From: Aerophototrophica crusticola
Lineage (GTDB): Bacteria > Pseudomonadota > Alphaproteobacteria > Azospirillales > Azospirillaceae
Length of the DNA: 64,000 bases
Assembly: GCA_001939945.1 (NCBI GenBank)
Contig: MOEB01000001.1
Span: 79,595 to 143,594 of the forward strand
Direction of reading: 5' to 3'
The notes under the pieces: model-generated
The model's database searches: none
Told to the model about the DNA's origin: nothing
Seen by the model: the letters and a program-made list of their open reading frames with translations, nothing else
Made by a program: the position numbers and the translations under genes
Shown here: piece by piece, positions 1 through 8,511 of the stretch
Position numbering within the stretch: the first letter of the stretch is position 1
Layout of the letters: the number at the start of each line of letters is the position of its first letter

Positions 1-344
1 TCCAGCCCACGCGCAGGTCCAAGGCGACGGGCGCCAACTTCTTCATGGTCAAGGACGGGGCCATCCACACCCCCACCCCCGACTGCTTCCTGGACGGCAT
101 CACCCGCCGCACGGTGATCGACCTGGCCAAGCGCCGCGGCTACACCCTGGTCGAGCGGGCCATCTTCCCGGAGGAGCTGGCCGGCGCGTCGGAGATCTTC
201 CTGACCGGCACCGCGGCGGAGGTGACGCCGGTGGGCCGCATCGGCGACCTGACCTTCACCCCGGGTGAGGTGTGCAAGACCCTGATGACCGACTACGACG
301 ACCTGGTGAACGGCCGGCTGACCCTGGCCCAGGCCGCGGAATAA
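1..344 (+). CDS. ilvE: Branched-chain amino acid aminotransferase, C-terminal part (partial)
   Basis: The reading frame enters from the left edge and ends at a TAA at 342-344. It is the last part of a fold-type IV PLP aminotransferase that interconverts branched-chain amino acids and their 2-oxo acids in the cytoplasm. The visible part carries the family landmarks DGITRRTV, PEEL and TGTAAEVTPV followed by FTPGE. TGTAAEVTPV is the usual phosphate-cup and substrate-pocket segment of IlvE. The catalytic lysine lies upstream of the window. It is followed directly by a strong intrinsic terminator, so it is the last gene of its transcript. Confidence 0.9.
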   Translation, partial: QPTRRSKATGANFFMVKDGAIHTPTPDCFLDGITRRTVIDLAKRRGYTLVERAIFPEELAGASEIFLTGTAAEVTPVGRIGDLTFTPGEVCKTLMTDYDDLVNGRLTLAQAAE

Positions 345-370
345 TCCCCGTCACCATCGGTCCTGTCGCA

Positions 371-401
371 AGCCCCCGGGCCACCCGCCCGGGGGCTTTT
401 C
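371..401 (+). terminator. Rho-independent terminator of ilvE
   Basis: Perfect 11-bp stem (371-381 with 387-397, arm AGCCCCCGGGC) around a 5-nt loop, followed by TTTT. It begins 27 nt after the ilvE stop. Confidence 0.9.
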
Positions 402-764
402 TATTCGCCCTGCACAGAATGCGTGTCCTTGTGGACAGCGGCCTGTTGCCATCCCGGCACATGGCCCTATGACGCACCATATCTAGACGGAAGACGTATC
501 CGGCCGAGCGTCTTGACAATATCGTGTTCCCCAGAACCTGTGGATAAGCCTGGGAGTAACCCGAAGGAGAGTGGCCGGGGAGCCTTGCCGCCCGCGGGAC
601 TCCGCTGCCCTGCACAAAAATCGGGCAGCCGCCCAGGCGCGCGGGAACGCTGGCGACTCGGGGTAGGGGGAGGGGGGAGCCCCCACCCTTGCCTGGACCA
701 TGGCGGACGATACTTCAGGACACATGCCCACCTGTCCCGGCGTGTCATGCATCAGGACGATCCC
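402..764. other. Intergenic region between ilvE and the TspO-like gene
   Basis: No supported gene. The frame of the next gene is open through here, but it lacks protein character and a ribosome site. The stretch holds one isolated perfect DnaA-box nonamer (TGTGGATAA, 539-547) and a TTGACA at 513-518 without a convincing -10 partner. Confidence 0.5.
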
Positions 765-1547
765 ATGGCCCCTGGCCTCAACCGCCGTGCCGCCACCCTG
801 GCCTTCGCCGTGGGGCAAGTGGCCCTGCCGGGTCTGCTGTTCGCCAACGGGTTCGAGCCCGCCCAGGCACCGCGGCCGAGCGCCGGCCCGACCCCGGTGG
901 AACCGGCGGGCTATGCCTTCATTATCTGGGGACTGATTTACCTGGGCGCCCTGGCCTATGCCCTCTACCAGGCCCGCCCCACCCTGGCCGGCGACCCATT
1001 GCTGGCCCGCATCGGTTGGCTGACGGCCGGGGGCTACGGACTGACCTGCCTGTGGCTGGTGGTGGCAAGGGTCGGCCCCCTCTGGGCCACGGTGCCTGTC
1101 ATCACCGGGATGCTGTGCCTTTTGGCAAGGGCCTTCCTCATCGCCTGCCGCTGGCCCGGGCGGGCCTCGGCCGGGCGGCGCTGGCTGGTCACGACGCCGC
1201 TCGCCCTGTTCGCGGGCTGGCTGACGGCAGCGACCTTCGTCAACGCGGCCGAGGTGCTGCCCCTCTATGGCTTCGGCCGGTTCGGCCTGTCGGTGGAAGC
1301 CTTCTCCCTCGGCATCGTGGCGGCCGCGTCCCTGCTGGCCCTCGTCATCCTGCGCCTGTCCCGCTGGAACCTGGCCTATGGCCTGACGGTGGCCTGGGCC
1401 CTGGGCGGGATCGTCGTCGCCAACCTGCAACGGGACCTCAGCACGGCCGTGGCGCTCCTGGCCGGGGGCATCGCCCTGGGGCTGCTGGTGGCCCTGGCCA
1501 TCATGGCCGCCCGCATGATGACCACCCGGCGGGGAAGGATGGCGTGA
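765..1547 (+). CDS. TspO/MBR-like integral membrane protein
   Basis: A 260-residue very hydrophobic protein resembling the long bacterial tryptophan-rich sensory protein (TspO/MBR-related) family. The diagnostic stretch is PAGYAFIIWGLIYLG near residue 45, followed by a P-L-x-x-F-x-G-W-L-T-x-A-T-x-x-N block in the fourth membrane segment. I count about six to seven membrane segments, including an N-terminal one. The ATG at 765 is chosen because AGGA lies 7 nt upstream; an in-frame ATG at 747 is possible. TspO proteins bind tetrapyrroles or modulate their handling, but nothing nearby here deals with porphyrins, so the ligand is unknown. The gene stands alone between ilvE and the GFA gene. Confidence 0.75.
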   Translation: MAPGLNRRAATLAFAVGQVALPGLLFANGFEPAQAPRPSAGPTPVEPAGYAFIIWGLIYLGALAYALYQARPTLAGDPLLARIGWLTAGGYGLTCLWLVVARVGPLWATVPVITGMLCLLARAFLIACRWPGRASAGRRWLVTTPLALFAGWLTAATFVNAAEVLPLYGFGRFGLSVEAFSLGIVAAASLLALVILRLSRWNLAYGLTVAWALGGIVVANLQRDLSTAVALLAGGIALGLLVALAIMAARMMTTRRGRMA

Positions 1548-1685
1548 CCTCCCCCCCAGGGCCCGAGCCCATCCCAGCGGGTCCGATTTCCCCCTGATCC
1601 CCCAACCTCATCCCGGCTTGCGTCAATAAGCAGCCACGACGTTATGATGGCAGGGGGCCGACCCAGCAGGCAGGGGAGGGGACAA

Positions 1686-2042
1686 ATGCTCGAGGGCACA
1701 TGCCATTGCGGTGCCGTCCGCTTCACGGTGGCGGCGGTGCCCGACCGGCTCACCTCCTGCAATTGCTCCCTCTGCCGCCGCCTGGGTACCCTCTGGGCCT
1801 ATTACCGGCCCGGGCAGGTGACCTTCACCGCCGGGGCCGGCAGCACCGTGCCCTATGTCCAGGGGGACCGGACCCTGGCGACGCACCATTGCCCCACCTG
1901 CGCCTGCGTCACCCATTGGGAAAGCCTGGAAGCCGGAACCGACCGCATGGGCGTCAATGCGCGCCTGTTCCCGCCCGCGGCCCTGGACGGCATCCCCGTC
2001 CGCCGGTTCGACGGGGCGGACAGTTGGACATTCCTGGATTGA
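1686..2042 (+). CDS. GFA-family (CENP-V/GFA domain) zinc protein
   Basis: A 118-residue protein with the complete GFA zinc-ligand pattern: CHCGAVRF at residues 5-12, CNCSLC near 30, and HHCPTC near 70. The family includes glutathione-dependent formaldehyde-activating enzyme and many uncharacterised small zinc proteins, so the substrate cannot be named. The ATG at 1686 follows AGGGGAGGGG; the open frame starts 42 nt further upstream at another ATG that lacks a ribosome site. It ends 13 nt from the convergent kinase gene. Confidence 0.88.
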   Translation: MLEGTCHCGAVRFTVAAVPDRLTSCNCSLCRRLGTLWAYYRPGQVTFTAGAGSTVPYVQGDRTLATHHCPTCACVTHWESLEAGTDRMGVNARLFPPAALDGIPVRRFDGADSWTFLD

Positions 2043-2055
2043 CGCAGGACCCCCC

Positions 2056-3318
2056 TCACGCCACCTCGGCCTGGGGGATGCCGCTGCCCTGGGGGGCGGT
2101 GGCGGGCAGGACGACGCGGACCATGGTGCCCTTGCCGGGCTGGCTCTCGATCTCCAGCCGGCCGCCCAGCAGCTCCACGAAGCGTTTGGTCAGGGGCAGG
2201 CCCAGGCCGGTGCCCTTGGGGTGGGGGCGGTCGGGGCGGCGGACCTGGCCGAAGGGGCGCAGGGCGGTGGGGATGTCCTGGGACGACATGCCGATGCCCG
2301 TGTCGCGCACCACCATGATGATGGCGCCGTCGTCGGGCGCGCGGGTCACCTCCACCGTCACCGTCCCGCCCGACGGGGTGAACTTGATGGCGTTGGATGC
2401 CAGGTTCAGCACGATCTGCCGCACCTTCTCCGGGTCGGTGCGGATTCGCAGGGGCGTGTCCGGCACCACCACCTTCAGGGTCACGCCGCTGCCGTCGGCC
2501 AGTTGCCGCAGCATGCGCACGCTGTCCTGGACAGCGCGGCCGATATCCACCTCGCGGATGTCCAGCCCGTCCGCGCCGGACTCGGCCCGGGCCAGGTCCA
2601 GGGTGCCGTCCACCAGATCCAGCAATTGCCGAGCGGCCTGGTGGATGTCGTCGGCATATTCGGCATAGCGGGGGTCGCCCACCTTGCCATAGGCCTCCTG
2701 CCGGATCAGGTCGGCGAAGCCGATGATGGCGTGCAGGGGCGTGCGCAACTCATGCGCCGCGTTGGCCATCATGTCCGTGCGCTGGCGCAGCTTGCCCTCG
2801 GACTGGCGGGCCAAATCGGACAACCGCCGCTCCGCCGCCCGCAGCAGGTCCATGGCGTCGGCCAGCCGCTGGTTGCGGTCGTTCAGCCCGGCTTCCAGCT
2901 TCTGCACCCGGCCCACCAGGGCGCGCTGCTTCAGCCGGGCCCGCAGGCACAAGGCGATCCGCGCCAGCAGGGTCGCCCGATCCACTGGTTTGGCCAGCAA
3001 ATCCCAGGCCCCCAGTCCCAGGGCTTGGTCGCGCATGCGCCCGTCCGGGTCGTCCGCCACCAGCAGCAGGGCCGGCGGCCAGGGCAGGTCGGCCGCTGCC
3101 ACGTCGGCCAGCAGGCCCAGCGGCCCGGCCACGGCGGGGCCGTCGATCAGCACCAGGTCGGGGGACAGCCGTCGGCAGGCGGGCAGCACTTCATGCGACT
3201 CCGCCACCCCATGCAGGGCCAGCGACATGCCATCGGCGCACAGCCCTTCCGGCACCAGCAGCGGGGATTTGCCCCCGCCGACAAGCAGGATGGAAGGGGA
3301 ACTCTCGGCGTACGGCAT
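2056..3318 (-). CDS. Receiver-like domain / histidine kinase hybrid
   Basis: A 420-residue cytoplasmic protein with no membrane segment. Residues 8-125 form a receiver-like domain with the phospho-acceptor Asp59 and Lys110, but the acidic pair that should follow the first beta strand is replaced by VGGG (13-16). A coiled linker (130-180) leads to HisKA with His189 in AAHELRTPLH. The HATPase has its N box NLASNAIKF near 305, DTGIGM near 339 and KGTGLGLP near 368. The order receiver then kinase suggests input from another phosphodonor or protein-protein control. The ATG at 3318 is preferred; an in-frame TTG at 3339 would add seven residues. No cognate regulator is adjacent. Confidence 0.88.
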   Translation of the reverse strand: MPYAESSPSILLVGGGKSPLLVPEGLCADGMSLALHGVAESHEVLPACRRLSPDLVLIDGPAVAGPLGLLADVAAADLPWPPALLLVADDPDGRMRDQALGLGAWDLLAKPVDRATLLARIALCLRARLKQRALVGRVQKLEAGLNDRNQRLADAMDLLRAAERRLSDLARQSEGKLRQRTDMMANAAHELRTPLHAIIGFADLIRQEAYGKVGDPRYAEYADDIHQAARQLLDLVDGTLDLARAESGADGLDIREVDIGRAVQDSVRMLRQLADGSGVTLKVVVPDTPLRIRTDPEKVRQIVLNLASNAIKFTPSGGTVTVEVTRAPDDGAIIMVVRDTGIGMSSQDIPTALRPFGQVRRPDRPHPKGTGLGLPLTKRFVELLGGRLEIESQPGKGTMVRVVLPATAPQGSGIPQAEVA

Positions 3319-3455
3319 GATCAGCGGCACCAGCCTCAACGACTGGGTGAAGTCTATGCCTCAAAAAAGGATTTGTCCCGCGATTCCTTGGCCCGTCGGG
3401 GTTACTCATGCAAGGCGGGCAGTAACGCGACCGTATGTACTCTAAGGAATCGCTT

Positions 3456-3917
3456 TCAGCCCTGCCAGCGTTCCGCCGCCGCCGTGTCGCTGTCCCGGGC
3501 CTCCACCCAGCGGCGCCCCTCGGGGGTCTCCTCCAGCTTCCAGAACGGCGCCTTGGTCTTCAGCCAGTCCATCAGGAAGCGGCAGGCCTCGAAGGCCGCG
3601 TCCCGGTGCGGGCTGGCGCAGGCCACCAGCACGATCCGGTCACCCGGCTCCAGCCTTCCATAACGGTGGATGACCAGGCAGTCCTCCAGCGGCCAGCGCG
3701 CCCGGGCCTCCGCCTCGATGGCCTCCAACTGCCGCTCGGTCATGCCGGGGTAATGTTCCAGGGTCATGGCAGAGACAGGTTGCCCGTCCCCGTCCACATG
3801 CATGTCCCGGACAAGGCCGACGAAGCTGGCCAGGGCGCCCACCCGCCGGTTGCCCGCCGACAGGGCGGCCAGCTCGGCGCCCATGTCGAAGTCCGCCTCC
3901 TGCACCCGCACGGCCAT
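3456..3917 (-). CDS. moaE: Molybdopterin synthase catalytic subunit
   Basis: A 153-residue MoaE. With thiocarboxylated MoaD it converts cyclic pyranopterin monophosphate to molybdopterin in the cytoplasm. Visible signatures are GALASFVGLVR, LEHYPGM, the conserved H-R near IHRYGRLEPGD and the catalytic-lysine segment LKTKAPFWKLE near the C-terminus. It lies 13 nt downstream of moaD and is the last gene of the run uvrC-pgsA-moaD-moaE, an order familiar from Rhodospirillales. Confidence 0.95.
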   Translation of the reverse strand: MAVRVQEADFDMGAELAALSAGNRRVGALASFVGLVRDMHVDGDGQPVSAMTLEHYPGMTERQLEAIEAEARARWPLEDCLVIHRYGRLEPGDRIVLVACASPHRDAAFEACRFLMDWLKTKAPFWKLEETPEGRRWVEARDSDTAAAERWQG

Positions 3918-3930
3918 GGCGGGGCCCCCC

Positions 3931-4182
3931 TCAGCCGCCGGTGACGGGCGGGAACAGGGCCACCTCGTCCCCCGGCCCGACCGGGTGGTCGAAGGGCACG
4001 TACTCCTGGTTCACCGCCACCTTGACCACGGCCAGGTTGGCCAGCGCGTCGGCATAGCCCGGCCCCCGGCCGCGCAGCCATTCCACCAGCCCGGCCACGT
4101 CCGTGACCCCGGCGGGCGGCTCCACGCTTTCCTCGGCCAGCCCGATCTTGCTGCGCAGCCAGGCGAAGTACAGCAGCCTCAT
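3931..4182 (-). CDS. moaD: Molybdopterin synthase sulfur carrier subunit
   Basis: An 83-residue ubiquitin-like beta-grasp protein ending in VTGG. The terminal Gly-Gly is adenylated and thiocarboxylated to supply sulfur to MoaE. The start codon overlaps the pgsA stop by 4 nt, indicating translational coupling. The same frame stays open well upstream through pgsA, but only this 3' part has MoaD character (WLRSKIG, VNQEYV, GDEVALFPPVTGG). Confidence 0.95.
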   Translation of the reverse strand: MRLLYFAWLRSKIGLAEESVEPPAGVTDVAGLVEWLRGRGPGYADALANLAVVKVAVNQEYVPFDHPVGPGDEVALFPPVTGG

Positions 4183-4787
4183 CGCTTCTCCCCCACCAGC
4201 CCCGACGCCGGTCGCGCCGGCGGCGCAGACGTCGGGGCCATCATGTATTTCAACCCGGCACGCAGGTAATCCCAGCCCGTCACCAGGGTCAGGGCCGCGG
4301 CGATCCACAGCCCCGCCTCCCCGATGGTCGTCACGGGCAGCCAGGCCGGGCCGTCGTCGCCGACGATGACGATGCCAATGGCCACCATCTGGATGGCGGT
4401 CTTCCACTTGGCCAGGTTGCTGACCGGCACGCTCACCTGCAACCCGGCCAGGAACTCCCGCAGGCCGGACACCAGCACCTCGCGCAGCAGGATGATCACG
4501 GCGGGGATCACGGCCAGCCCGTCCACCTTGTCCACCGCCACCACCATCATCAGCACGGCGGCCACCAGCAGCTTGTCGGCGATGGGGTCCAGGAACTTGC
4601 CGATCAGGCTTTCCTCCTGCCAAGCCCGGGCCAGGTAGCCATCGAACCAGTCGGTGATGCAGGCGGCGGCGTACAGCCCCAGGGCCGTCCAGGCCGGGGC
4701 GGGCCCCGGGAAGAACAGCAGGGCCACCACGACGGGGATCACGACGATCCGCGAAAGGGTCAGGATGTTGGGCAGGCTGGACAGCAT
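4179..4787 (-). CDS. pgsA: CDP-diacylglycerol--glycerol-3-phosphate 3-phosphatidyltransferase
   Basis: A 202-residue membrane enzyme that makes phosphatidylglycerophosphate, the committed step to phosphatidylglycerol and cardiolipin. It carries the full CDP-alcohol phosphotransferase signature: DWFDGYLAR, eight residues, G, then FLDPIADK, with all catalytic aspartates present (about residues 46-73). Several membrane segments surround it. It overlaps moaD by 4 nt and lies 215 nt downstream of uvrC. Confidence 0.96.
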   Translation of the reverse strand: MLSSLPNILTLSRIVVIPVVVALLFFPGPAPAWTALGLYAAACITDWFDGYLARAWQEESLIGKFLDPIADKLLVAAVLMMVVAVDKVDGLAVIPAVIILLREVLVSGLREFLAGLQVSVPVSNLAKWKTAIQMVAIGIVIVGDDGPAWLPVTTIGEAGLWIAAALTLVTGWDYLRAGLKYMMAPTSAPPARPASGLVGEKR

Positions 4788-4892
4788 GGCGCTCGATGAA
4801 CCCGGAGTGGCGGCGGCATCCTAGCCGCCCGCCCGCCGCTTTGGTACCGCGAACTCTGGGGTGCAGGGTTCCATGTCTCCCCAGGCACCCAA

Positions 4893-4968
4893 GGCCGGCG
4901 ACCGCCGGCCCGCGCCCCCGTGGGCGCGCAAGCCAAGCCCGCGGATGCGGGCGCCCGGCGCCTGAGGG
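4893..4968. repeat. Three-hairpin intergenic repeat, copy 1
   Basis: A 76-bp element made of three consecutive hairpins. The first arm pair is GGCCGGC/GCCGGCC, the second is CGCGCCC with GGGCGCG around CCGT, and the third is CCCGC/GCGGG. The element ends in GGCGCCTGAGGG. A near-identical copy lies at 7015-7089 beyond the other end of uvrC, in the same orientation. It sits between uvrC and pgsA, so it would be in any read-through transcript. Confidence 0.85.
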
Positions 4969-5002
4969 AACACGAAAGCCCAATGGCTGGCCCGGCCACG
5001 GG

Positions 5003-6937
5003 CTAGCCGTTGGGGTGAAAATGGTCGTAGATGCGCTTGGCGACCGCCTCGCTGATGCCCTCCACCGCAGCAAGGTCCTGGAGCCCTGCGCGGGACACGG
5101 CGCGGGCGCTGCCGAAATGGTGCAGCAGGGCCTTCTTGCGCTTCGGGCCGATGTTGGGGATCTCGTCCAATGGGCTCGCCCCGATCGCCTTCTCCCGCTT
5201 CGCCCGATGGCCGCCGATGGCGAAGCGGTGCGCCTCGTCGCGCAGGCGCTGCAGAAAGTACAGCACCGGCGACTTGGGGTCCAAGCCGAAGGGCGGCCGG
5301 TCCGGCAGGAAGAACCGCTCCCGCCCCGCCTCCCGGTCGCTGCCCTTGGCGATGGCGGCGAAGGGCACGTCGTCGATGCCCAGCTCCCCGAACACCTCCA
5401 CCGCCACCCGCAACTGGCCCTCGCCCCCGTCGATCAGCACCAGGTCGGGCCAGCCCTCGCCGGTCCGCTCCGGGTCCTCCTTCACCTGCCGCTCGAAGCG
5501 CCGGGTCAGCACCTCGCGCATCATGGCATAGTCGTCGCCCGCCGCGCCGGGGGTCTTGATGTTGAACTTGCGGTAGGCGTTCTTGATGAAGCCGTCCGGC
5601 CCCGCCACCACCATGCCGCCGATGGCGTTGGTCCCCTGGATGTGGGAGTTGTCGTAGACCTCGATCCGCTTCGGCGGCTCCGACAGGCCGAACACCTCCG
5701 CCACCCCGGCCAGCAGCTTGGCCTGGCTGCCGCTTTCCGCCAGCCGGCGCCCGTGCGCCTCCCGGGCGTTGTTCAGGGCGTGCTCCACCACCCGCCGCTT
5801 GTCGCCGCGCTTCGGCGCATGCAGCTCCACCCGCGACCCGGCACGGATGCCCAGCGCCTCCTCCAGCAGCTCGTGCTCCGCCAGCTCCTCGCTGACCAGC
5901 ACCAGGGGCGGGGCGGTCTTGTTCTCATAGAACTGCGCCACGAAGGCGGCCAGCACCTCGCCCACCTCCTGCCCCTTGTCATGGCTGGGGAAGTAGGCGC
6001 GGTTGCCATAGTTCCGCCCGCCGCGGAAGAAGAACACCTGCACGCAGGTCAGCCCCCCCTCCTGGAAGGCCGCCACCACGTCCGCGTCCTCCACCCCCTC
6101 CACATTGATGTCCTGGTGGGCCTGGATGGCGGTGAGCGCCCGGATACGGTCGCGCAGCTTGGCGGCGCGCTCGAACTCCAGGTTCTCGCTGGCCTCCATC
6201 ATGGCCTCGGCGATGCGCTGCTGCACCTCGCTGGTCTTGCCGGCCAGGAAGGCCTTCGCCTCCCGCACCTGCTCGGCATACTCGTCCTGGCTGACCCGGG
6301 CGACGCAAGGGGCGGTGCAGCGCTTGATCTGCCATTGCAGGCAGGGCCGCGTGCGGCTGCTGAACACGGCGTCGGCGCAGTTGCGGATCATGAAGGCCCG
6401 CTGCAACGCCGTCATCACCCGGTTCACGCTCCCGGCCGAGGCGAAGGGCCCGTAATAGCTGCCCGCCTGATCGCGGGCGCCCCGATGCTTGGTGAGCTGG
6501 GGATAGGGGTGGTCGCCGGTGATCAGGATGTGCGGGAAGGTCTTGTCGTCCCGCAGCAGCACGTTGTACCGCGGCATCAGCCGCTTGATCAGGTTCGATT
6601 CCAGCAGCAGCGCCTCCACCTCGGTATGGGTGGTGACGAACTCCATGGTGGTCGTCTCCGCCACCATGCGCTGGAGCCGGATGGGCAGCTTGTTGACCTG
6701 GGTATAGTTGGTGACGCGGCGCCTCAGGTTCCGCGCCTTGCCCACATACAGCACGTCCCCGTCGTCATTCATCATGCGATAGACGCCCGGCGTCTCCGGC
6801 AGGGTGCGCAGGTATCCCCTGATGGTCTCCACGCCCCGTTGCAGGTCGGCGGCCGAGCGTCGGCGGCGGCCCGGCGGCGCCTCGGCCGGGGCGGCGGGGG
6901 AGGGGGGCTGTAGGTCGGTGCTGTCATCCACGATCAT
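5003..6937 (-). CDS. uvrC: Excinuclease ABC subunit C
   Basis: A 644-residue UvrC, the dual-incision nuclease of nucleotide excision repair. The N-terminal GIY-YIG nuclease starts at about residue 48 (TPGVYRM, then VLYVGKA). A UVR motif lies in the middle ([15 protein letters not shown]). The C-terminal RNase H-like half contains [12 protein letters not shown] and HRFA, and the protein ends in helix-hairpin-helix motifs ([23 protein letters not shown]). The ATG at 6937 is chosen because protein-like sequence begins there; the frame stays open for 99 more codons upstream, where it translates the intergenic repeat. The ribosome site is weak. uvrB is 12 kb away on the other strand. Confidence 0.96.
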   Translation of the reverse strand: MIVDDSTDLQPPSPAAPAEAPPGRRRRSAADLQRGVETIRGYLRTLPETPGVYRMMNDDGDVLYVGKARNLRRRVTNYTQVNKLPIRLQRMVAETTTMEFVTTHTEVEALLLESNLIKRLMPRYNVLLRDDKTFPHILITGDHPYPQLTKHRGARDQAGSYYGPFASAGSVNRVMTALQRAFMIRNCADAVFSSRTRPCLQWQIKRCTAPCVARVSQDEYAEQVREAKAFLAGKTSEVQQRIAEAMMEASENLEFERAAKLRDRIRALTAIQAHQDINVEGVEDADVVAAFQEGGLTCVQVFFFRGGRNYGNRAYFPSHDKGQEVGEVLAAFVAQFYENKTAPPLVLVSEELAEHELLEEALGIRAGSRVELHAPKRGDKRRVVEHALNNAREAHGRRLAESGSQAKLLAGVAEVFGLSEPPKRIEVYDNSHIQGTNAIGGMVVAGPDGFIKNAYRKFNIKTPGAAGDDYAMMREVLTRRFERQVKEDPERTGEGWPDLVLIDGGEGQLRVAVEVFGELGIDDVPFAAIAKGSDREAGRERFFLPDRPPFGLDPKSPVLYFLQRLRDEAHRFAIGGHRAKREKAIGASPLDEIPNIGPKRKKALLHHFGSARAVSRAGLQDLAAVEGISEAVAKRIYDHFHPNG

Positions 6938-7014
6938 GGCCCGACATGTGGCCGATGCGGTGCCGCCGGTCAATGCAGCCTGACACCCAGAAAGCGACGG
7001 CGATAGCCGTCGCA

Positions 7015-7089
7015 GGCCGGCGACCGCCGGCCCGCGGCCTCGTGGCCGCGCAAGCCAAGCCCGCGGAGCGGGCGCCCGGCGCCTGAGGG
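7015..7089. repeat. Three-hairpin intergenic repeat, copy 2
   Basis: This copy matches 4893-4968 almost base for base. The middle stem has a compensatory change: CGCGGCC/GGCCGCG here against CGCGCCC/GGGCGCG in copy 1, so pairing is retained. The third loop is GGA here and GGAT there. It lies just upstream of uvrC. Confidence 0.85.
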
Positions 7090-7410
7090 CGAAAGCATAG
7101 CGAATCGACGGGGCTACCCCTTTGTGCAAAGGGCCGTTGGAGTCTTCCACGATTCCTGTGGATAACTCTGCGGACAACCCTGGGCGGACCTTGTGCGACC
7201 CCAAGCGTCCCGCGGCTTTGGCGTCTCTGCCCAATTTTTAGGCAGAAAACACCGAGCCATTGATTTCATTCACTTTTTTCCCAGTCAAGGGGTCACACGC
7301 CTGTCACATCGAACATTTCGGCCCTTGACTCCAGGCGTTCTGCGGATTCGGGCGATTGTTCCGCATCTATGTGCAAAACTTAGGCGGGATGGGTCATTTC
7401 CGTTCGCACC
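7090..7410. other. Intergenic region upstream of uvrC
   Basis: No supported gene. It contains a second isolated perfect DnaA-box nonamer (7157-7165) and a relatively AT-rich patch at 7230-7300 that may hold promoter sequence for uvrC. I could not fix a -35/-10 pair. Confidence 0.4.
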
Positions 7411-8202
7411 CTAATCGGCGCTGGCGGGGCTGGTGGCAGGCGCCTGGGGGTACCCCGCCGGTCCGGCCCAATCCGAACGCGCGGTGCGTTCCAGCACCGG
7501 CCAGCCCAGCGCCTCGTTCCCGTCCAGGGCCAGCACCTGGCCCGTCAGGCAGGGCGTCTCCAGGATGAAGCGCAAGGTGCGGCAGATCTCCGCCGCCGGG
7601 TCGCCTGTGGGCAAGGTCACCTCGCTGCCGGGCACGGGGGCCGCGGGGCCGAAGCCGTTGACCCGCACCCGCGGCGCCAGCCCCAGGGCCAGCGCCCGCA
7701 CGCACGCCAGCACCCCGGCCTGGGCCAGGCCATAGCTCAGGAAGTGCGGCGCCTCCAGGGCGGCCCGCTGGTCCACCAGCAGCAGCACATGCCCGTCCTC
7801 CCCGGCGGGGAGCTGCCGGGCCAGCCCCTGGGCCAGCAGGAAGGGTGCCCGCAGGTTCACGGCCATCTGCCGGTCCCAGGTGAACCGGTCCGCCGTCTGG
7901 GCCGTGTCGTCGATGGCCAGGGCCTCCGCATGCACCACCAGGTGCAGCGCCCCCAGCCGCTCGGACACGGTGGGCACCAGCCGCTCGGCCTCCGACTCCT
8001 GCGCCAGGTCACAGGCGAAGGTCGCGCCATGGGCGCCGCCGCGCTGCATCTCGCCCAGCACGGCATCCGCCGCCGCCCGCCCGCCGGTCGAGTATTGCAG
8101 GCCCACGGTCCAGCCCAGCCGTCCCAGCTCGACGGCCACCCAATGCCCGATCCCGTGTCCCCCGCCGGTGACCAAGGCCACCTTCCGCGTCACAACCGCC
8201 AT
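7411..8202 (-). CDS. SDR-family protein, FolM/pteridine-reductase-like, with altered active site
   Basis: A 263-residue Rossmann-fold protein with the nucleotide motif TGGGHGIG (12-19). It aligns along its length with the SDR at 14881-15663 beside folB, sharing the VDQR/LDQK strand and the FLSY/FFSY active-site entry. The catalytic YxxxK is Tyr157 with Gln161 in place of Lys, so ordinary SDR reduction is doubtful. AGGA lies 9 nt before the ATG at 8202; the longer open frame has no such site. It stands alone, with no folate gene beside it. It may be a binding or regulatory paralogue, or use a relaxed mechanism. Confidence 0.8.
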   Translation of the reverse strand: MAVVTRKVALVTGGGHGIGHWVAVELGRLGWTVGLQYSTGGRAAADAVLGEMQRGGAHGATFACDLAQESEAERLVPTVSERLGALHLVVHAEALAIDDTAQTADRFTWDRQMAVNLRAPFLLAQGLARQLPAGEDGHVLLLVDQRAALEAPHFLSYGLAQAGVLACVRALALGLAPRVRVNGFGPAAPVPGSEVTLPTGDPAAEICRTLRFILETPCLTGQVLALDGNEALGWPVLERTARSDWAGPAGYPQAPATSPASAD

Positions 8203-8320
8203 CACCCGATCCTCACCCGACCCGTCCACAACCGGCGGCAAGCCGTTGCGTCACCGGGATATTTAGGGGCGATGACGGTTCCGTGAAGCTCGGGCTTGAT
8301 CCTGAGGCATGCATCCAGAA

Positions 8321-8479
8321 GGCACGGATGAACCCGGATCAATGCCGGATCGTCCCGGATAAGGCCACAAGGTCTCCCGCCGCGAAAGCGCCGCAGGCAA
8401 CCTCCCCCAAGCCCCGGGCGCCCCCTCACCGACCAAGCCCGATCCGCGCCAATCCGTCATCATCCCTTTCATCCGTGCC
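8321..8479. repeat. Inverted repeat with GGCACGGATGAA ends
   Basis: Perfect 12-bp terminal inverted repeat (8321-8332 with 8468-8479). It fills most of the gap between the SDR and msrA and contains further CCGGAT words. It is related in wording to the ATCCGTGT-type sequence at 14048-14100. No gene is seen in it. Confidence 0.55.
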
Positions 8480-8511
8480 CTCATCCTTCCGCACCGGCTC
8501 CGCAACGCCCC

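Noticed and set aside
423-764. N-terminal extension of the TspO-like frame
   Set aside because: Open frame without a ribosome site or hydrophobic pattern; the conserved protein begins at 765 with a good Shine-Dalgarno sequence.
4183-5073. Large frame extending moaD through pgsA and the intergenic repeat
   Set aside because: Only the last 83 codons have MoaD features; the rest overlaps pgsA in another frame and translates the repeat.
539-7165. Perfect DnaA-box nonamers at 539-547 and 7157-7165 as a replication origin
   Set aside because: They are single, unclustered sites 6.6 kb apart with no AT-rich unwinding region and no origin-linked genes.
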